Positions 4,387 through 7,615 of a stretch of DNA of 7,615 nucleotides are shown here, one piece after another. The DNA lies in contig DAOUHB010000217.1 in assembly GCA_034428935.1 (NCBI GenBank), forward strand, positions 1 through 7,615, read 5' to 3'. A program made the translations under genes and the position numbers. Every line of letters starts with the position of its first letter. Within the stretch, counting starts at the first letter, position 1. Under the pieces are notes generated by a model. That model made no database searches. It was given only the letters and a program-made list of their open reading frames with translations, and had not been told where the DNA came from. Source of the stretch: JAAYZQ01 sp034428935. GTDB lineage: Bacteria > Chloroflexota > Anaerolineae > JAAYZQ01.

Positions 4387-5007
4387 ATGACACTAACGGC
4401 ACAGTCAAGCATTGCGGCCATCAAGAGGGCCATCGAGAAAACGGACCAGGAAAAGCAGGCGATTGACCCCCGGTGGTCCGCCCAGGCCCGCCGCGAGCGG
4501 GAAGCGGAGCTGGCCGCGGCCCTCAAGGGGCAGGTCGAGAAGCATCGCGATGAGGGGTTGGCGGCCCTCGAGGCGGCCCGGGCGGAGATCCTAGCCCGGC
4601 ACCACCGGGCCATGTTGGCGGCCGGGCCATCGACGCCGGACCAGTGGCAGGAAGCGGCGGCCCGCGAGGGCTTTCTTGCCCAGGACCTGGACGCGATGCC
4701 CGCAACCGAGATCCCGGCGTTTTACGCGGCGGCCCGGGATGCCAAGGACCAGGTGGGCGCCTGGCTGATTCTGCGCCTGGGCACGCGCAGGCTGAATGAC
4801 ATCCTCGACAACGACCCGCCCCACGACAGCGCCCAGGTGACGGCCATCGGCAAGGCCCTCCAGGAGCTGCTAGCCCTGAGCCCGGCGACGCCGGCGGCCG
4901 CGGAGCAGAAAGCCGAGCTGAAAGCCCTTGGCGAGGAACAGGCGGAGCTGTGGCGGGCGTTTTCGGCCGGGGTGCCCGGCGACGATCGCCCGGTAACTCG
5001 ATTCTAG
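4387..5007 (+). CDS. Coiled-coil-rich protein of unknown function
   Basis: This is a 206-residue protein, not recognised. ATG 4387 has an excellent ribosome-binding site (AGGAGG, eight bases upstream), so the in-frame upstream codons from 4348 are excluded. Residues about 5-80 are long, charged and heptad-like (SIAAIKRAIEKTDQEKQAID, AALKGQVEKHRDEGLAALEA), consistent with a coiled coil. The middle (about 85-165) is a mixed helical region. Residues about 165-190 form a second charged helix (EQKAELKALGEEQAELW). There is no signal peptide or membrane segment. It opens the second operon, followed 40 bases later by the helix-turn-helix gene. It could be a structural or DNA-associated accessory protein; nothing more specific is supported. 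Confidence 0.8.
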   Translation: MTLTAQSSIAAIKRAIEKTDQEKQAIDPRWSAQARREREAELAAALKGQVEKHRDEGLAALEAARAEILARHHRAMLAAGPSTPDQWQEAAAREGFLAQDLDAMPATEIPAFYAAARDAKDQVGAWLILRLGTRRLNDILDNDPPHDSAQVTAIGKALQELLALSPATPAAAEQKAELKALGEEQAELWRAFSAGVPGDDRPVTRF

Positions 5008-5011
5008 CCGT

Positions 5012-5038
5012 GCTCCTGGACGGCTGGATTGCAGGAGC
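5012..5038 (+). promoter_or_regulatory. Hairpin hiding the ribosome-binding site of the HTH gene
   Basis: GCTCCTG (5012-5018) pairs perfectly with CAGGAGC (5032-5038) around a 13-base loop. The right arm contains AGGAG (5033-5037), the only good ribosome-binding site for ATG 5048 (10 bases away). The stem would mask it unless opened by translation of the upstream gene, which stops at 5007, or by a bound factor. Confidence 0.45.
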
Positions 5039-5047
5039 GGCCAAACG

Positions 5048-5452
5048 ATGCCAGAAAAGGACACCCTGAGCACCCGGCAAAAGCGGTTCGTGGTGGCCAT
5101 GCTCACGGCCGCGACCATAGCAGAGGCGGCAGAGCTGGCCGGGGTTTCCGAGCGGACGGCACGCCGCTACCTGAGCAATCCGGCCGTCCGGCGGGCGCTG
5201 GGCCAGGCCCTCGACGATGCCTTGACCCAGGCGGCCGGGCAGGTGGTCAACGCCATGTGCGCGGCCCTCACAACCCTGGAAGAGATCCACGGTGACGGCG
5301 AAGCGCCCACCGGTGCCCGGGTGAGCGCGGCCCGGGCCATCCTGGAGGGCGGGCCGAAGTTGCGCGAGGCCCTGGACCTGTCGCAGCGGTTGGCCGAACT
5401 GGAAAGATTGATCCTCGAATCGAAGGAAGGGGGCGGACTGTGGGGCGCATAA
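5048..5452 (+). CDS. Helix-turn-helix protein (terminase-small-subunit-like N-terminus)
   Basis: This is a 134-residue protein. Residues 8-50 form a helix-turn-helix: TRQKRFVVAMLTAATIAEAA, then ELAGVSERTARRYL, then SNPAVRRAL. This is the pattern of phBC6A51-type HTH proteins and of terminase small-subunit DNA-binding domains, which are common in phage-derived and integrative elements. The remainder is helical (ARVSAARAILEGG, then LSQRLAELERLILE) and could mediate oligomerisation. No large terminase subunit is present, so a packaging role is unlikely here. A regulatory or recombination-accessory role is inferred from neighbours. ATG 5048 follows a hairpin-masked AGGAG. Its stop overlaps the next start (GTG 5440) by 13 bases. 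Confidence 0.75.
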   Translation: MPEKDTLSTRQKRFVVAMLTAATIAEAAELAGVSERTARRYLSNPAVRRALGQALDDALTQAAGQVVNAMCAALTTLEEIHGDGEAPTGARVSAARAILEGGPKLREALDLSQRLAELERLILESKEGGGLWGA

Positions 5453-5670
5453 AAACCAGGATCCTATCCCTGGAGGATAGGGTTAAGAAGAGCAACAAGA
5501 GCCGGGGCAGCATGGCGCGGCGGTTTCTGCTGAGCCTGCATCGGGTTTATGGCGACGTCGACGGCGAAGAGCCGACCGCGGCCGACCTGGACGCGGCGGC
5601 GCTCACCCTCGAAGCTGACATACAGGCAGCTTTGGATCGGGTGTACGGCACCGACGATGGATCCGGCTGA
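5440..5670 (+). CDS. Small basic-to-acidic protein, unknown function
   Basis: This is a 76-residue protein, not recognised. It starts at GTG 5440, 13 bases inside the end of the helix-turn-helix gene, after GAAGGAAGGGGG (5422-5433). The N-terminus is basic (KTRILSLEDRVKKSNKSRGS), resembling the short coiled start of small nucleic-acid-associated proteins. The C-terminal half is acidic and helical (LDAAALTLEADIQAALDRVY). Overlaps on both sides place it in a tightly coupled series of small genes leading to the serine recombinase. Confidence 0.65.
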   Translation: MGRIKTRILSLEDRVKKSNKSRGSMARRFLLSLHRVYGDVDGEEPTAADLDAAALTLEADIQAALDRVYGTDDGSG

Positions 5671-6007
5671 CCTCCAGGACCTGGACGGGTGGCAGGCCCT
5701 GGGCTGCGCCATCCTGGCCCGGGCTTTCGACGATGCCGTATGCACCAACGGGCACAAAGCGGCCCAGGAGCTGGGCTTGCCTCCAGGGGTTGGCCTGGCC
5801 GACGATGCCCGGCACTTCCTGGCCGGCGACGGCGCCCGGCTGTTGTGGTCCCTGCTTGACCTGGACCCGGGCGAGTTTGATCGGCGACTGGCCGCGGTGC
5901 CCAGGGCGGCCCACGTCCAGCCCCTGTTGTTTGACCCGGGCGGGCTGACACCTCCCTGGCGGGGCAGGCCCCCGCGAGGGACGCCGGCGCCGGTGGGGAG
6001 CAGGTAG
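5657..6007 (+). CDS. Small protein upstream of the serine recombinase, unknown function
   Basis: This is a 116-residue protein, not recognised. I choose ATG 5657, which overlaps the preceding stop by 14 bases. The in-frame codons before it, from 5549, encode a Ser/Arg/Thr-rich shadow-like sequence over the preceding gene. The body is helical (LDGWQALGCAILARAFDDAV, LGLPPGVGLADDARHFLAGD, ARLLWSLLDLD). The last 25 residues are Pro/Gly/Arg-rich and probably disordered. It ends eight bases before the recombinase ATG. Conserved small genes before large serine recombinases sometimes encode directionality or accessory factors, but nothing in this sequence shows that. Confidence 0.6.
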   Translation: MDPADLQDLDGWQALGCAILARAFDDAVCTNGHKAAQELGLPPGVGLADDARHFLAGDGARLLWSLLDLDPGEFDRRLAAVPRAAHVQPLLFDPGGLTPPWRGRPPRGTPAPVGSR

Positions 6008-6015
6008 GCGGAGCC

Positions 6016-7515
6016 ATGCGGGCCGGGCTGTATGCGCGGGTTTCGAGAGAAGAGCAGGCGGAGGGCTACAGCCTGGACGCCCAGCTCGAGGCCATGCGCC
6101 GGTTCTGCAAAGAGCGCGGCTGGGCGGTGATCCGCGAGTACACCGAAGAGGGCTACACCGGGACTGTAACGGACCGGCCCGCTTTCACCGAGGCCCTGGA
6201 CGACTGCGAGGCCGGCCGGCTCGATATCCTCTTGACCCATCAGCTTGACCGCTTCTATCGCAACCTGGCCCTACAGCTCGAAACCCTGGGTAAGCTGGGG
6301 CGCTGGGGCGTGGGCTATCTGTCGGTTACGGAACAGATCGACTACAGCACGCCACAGGGGATGCTCTTCCTTCAGATGCTGGGCGCGTTCAATGAATACT
6401 ACGTGGCCAACCTGAGCCGCGAGACAAAGAAGGGCAAGGCCGGGCGCGCCAAAGCGGGCAAGTCAAACGCGTCCATCATCCCCTGGGGCTACAAGCGCAA
6501 TGCCGAGGGCCTGGACGTGCCCGACCCCGAGACGGCGCCGGGCGTGGTCCTGGCTTTCGAGAGCTACGCCACCGGGGCATACACCGACGCGGGGATAGCA
6601 AACCTGGTGAACCGGGCCGGCTACCCGCCCAGCGACAAGGCGCGTGGCAGCAAGTGGACGCGCGAGGGGATATCCTACCTGCTGCGTAACCCGTTCTATG
6701 CCGGATGGGTGCGCCATCATCGGCGAGGTGGTGGGGAGCTGTACCCCGGACAGCACGAGGCCATAGTCTCACAAGAGCTGTTTGACCAGGTGCAGGCGGT
6801 CCGAGCCCAGCACCGGCGCGGCAACACGTGGGGCAGGCGCACCGACCGGGTGTATCTGCTGGCGGGCGTGGCCGTCTGTAACGATTGCGGCGGGCGGCTG
6901 CATGGACAGACGGCCGTCAACCGCGGCCGGAAACCGATCCCGCGGTTCGTTTGCCCGGCGCCCTATCGCGGCCTGGATTGCGCCTCCAGTGTGCGGACGG
7001 TGCAAACCAAACCGCTAGACGACCAGATCGGCGAGCTGGTAAGCCGGCTGTGCTTGCCCGAGGACTGGCGGGCGCGCCTTGCCGAGCTGGACGGCCAGCG
7101 CCCGGACCGGGGCCAGGCGGAGCGGCAACGCCGGGCCTTGGAGGGCAAGCTAAAGCGGCTGCGCGAGGTGTACGTTGACGGCGACTTGAGCCGGGGCGAG
7201 TATGACCGCCGGCGGGCGGAGCTGCAAGGCGAGCTGGCCGGGCTGCGCGACCCGGACGCGGACCGGGTAGAGCAGGCGGGCGCAACGCTCGCGGGCCTGG
7301 CCGAAGCCTGGCAGGATGCGCCGGCGGAGATCCGGGCGCAAATGCTACGGGCCATCTTCGAAGAGATCCGGGTAGACCTGGGGGCGCGGCGCGTGGTGGC
7401 CGTCAAGCCCTGGCCGCCGTTTGTGCCCCTCTTCCGGATGGACGGCCTTGAAGAGCGAGAGACGGGGGTTTTCTATGTCCGAGACGCGGAGCGAGAAGCT
7501 AGATCCGAGGGTTGA
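6016..7515 (+). CDS. Large serine recombinase
   Basis: This is a 499-residue site-specific recombinase that makes double-strand breaks through 5'-phosphoserine links. The N-terminal resolvase domain (1 to about 140) has the nucleophile S10 in YARVSREEQ, with R8 nearby, and the conserved THQLDRFYRN segment (D78, R79, R82). A recombinase domain follows at about 150-265 (IPWGYKRNAEGL, KWTREGISYLLRNPFYAGWV). A zinc ribbon has C288, C291, C313 and C322 (VCNDCGGRLHG, RFVCPAPYRGLDC). A coiled-coil segment spans about 365-410 (RQRRALEGKLKRLREVYVDG). Length and domain order match intact phage or ICE integrases, and all key residues are present. ATG 6016 has GGCGGAG eight bases upstream region (6007-6013). 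Its end overlaps the next start (ATG 7475). It probably integrates or excises the element at a site not identifiable here. Confidence 0.95.
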   Translation: MRAGLYARVSREEQAEGYSLDAQLEAMRRFCKERGWAVIREYTEEGYTGTVTDRPAFTEALDDCEAGRLDILLTHQLDRFYRNLALQLETLGKLGRWGVGYLSVTEQIDYSTPQGMLFLQMLGAFNEYYVANLSRETKKGKAGRAKAGKSNASIIPWGYKRNAEGLDVPDPETAPGVVLAFESYATGAYTDAGIANLVNRAGYPPSDKARGSKWTREGISYLLRNPFYAGWVRHHRRGGGELYPGQHEAIVSQELFDQVQAVRAQHRRGNTWGRRTDRVYLLAGVAVCNDCGGRLHGQTAVNRGRKPIPRFVCPAPYRGLDCASSVRTVQTKPLDDQIGELVSRLCLPEDWRARLAELDGQRPDRGQAERQRRALEGKLKRLREVYVDGDLSRGEYDRRRAELQGELAGLRDPDADRVEQAGATLAGLAEAWQDAPAEIRAQMLRAIFEEIRVDLGARRVVAVKPWPPFVPLFRMDGLEERETGVFYVRDAEREARSEG

Positions 7516-7615
7516 GCGGCTGTTGGCGCTGATTCTGGAAGCACGCAAGGCGCGGCTGGCCAGCGGCGCCCCTGGGCAGGCAAAGCCGCGGGCGACGTCG
7601 CCCCGGTCAAGGCCA
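7475..7615 (+). CDS. 5' end of a small gene overlapping the recombinase (partial)
   Basis: ATG 7475 lies within the last 41 bases of the recombinase gene, six bases after GGGGG (7464-7468). The frame stays open to the last base, giving 47 residues (SEKLDPRVERLLALILEARK, then a Pro/Arg/Ser-rich stretch). The pattern of short helix then basic tail is unrecognised. The frame ends on a complete codon and would continue in phase into the open frame at 1-132 if the molecule is circular. That would give about 90 residues ending in VVDFSRMLAGQLAV. Confidence 0.6.
   Translation, partial: MSETRSEKLDPRVERLLALILEARKARLASGAPGQAKPRATSPRSRP

Noticed and set aside
4523..5290. 255-codon open frame on the minus strand
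   Set aside because: It overlaps the coiled-coil and helix-turn-helix genes, is dominated by Pro/Gly/Arg/Ala, and has no ribosome-binding site of note.
5048..5452. Phage packaging module (terminase small subunit)
   Set aside because: Only the helix-turn-helix part resembles it. No large terminase, portal or structural gene follows, so the packaging label is not supported.
5464..6240. 258-codon open frame on the minus strand
   Set aside because: It runs antisense across three coupled genes including the catalytic start of the serine recombinase. Its composition is shadow-like.

Overview
The window is a compact, GC-rich, gene-dense stretch of accessory DNA in which every supported protein gene lies on the + strand. 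It carries a plasmid-like replication module and two site-specific recombinases of different chemistry, a tyrosine integrase and a large serine recombinase. It has no ribosomal, tRNA or metabolic genes. Base composition and protein style suggest a high-GC bacterium. A Chloroflexota-like host is my impression only and is weakly supported.

Layout. 1-132 is the 3' end of a gene. 133-496 holds hairpins and a small ORF that appears shifted at a run of seven G (243-417). 497-793 encodes a small four-cysteine protein whose stop overlaps the GTG start of a tyrosine recombinase (790-1740). 1741-2155 has no protein gene. It contains a strong promoter (1820-1848), a predicted structured RNA of about 155 nt (about 1855-2014) ending in an intrinsic terminator, and the control region of the next operon. 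That operon encodes a ribbon-helix-helix CopG-like protein (2156-2353), a small overlapping ORF (2346-2675) and a DnaB-N/RepA-type replicative ATPase (2672-4120). A convergent minus-strand promoter and terminator (2355-2473) predict a short antisense RNA against the leader of the rep genes. 4120-4233 is a cluster of 10-bp GGTTTTCCGG repeats around a large hairpin, a likely replication origin. A second operon follows: a coiled-coil-rich protein (4387-5007), a helix-turn-helix protein (5048-5452), two small proteins (5440-5670, 5657-6007), a large serine recombinase (6016-7515) and a gene that runs off the end (from 7475).

How it may work together. CopG-like repressor, antisense RNA, Rep helicase and iteron/hairpin origin in this order resemble the copy-control logic of small plasmids: pMV158 for copG, antisense RNA and rep, and RSF1010 for a RepA helicase. 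The open frame at the right end and the open frame at the left end are in phase across the junction. The window could therefore be a complete small circular replicon (about 7.6 kb) opened inside a gene of about 90 codons. The two recombinases would then serve integration, excision or multimer resolution. No relaxase, partition, toxin, resistance or defence gene is recognisable.
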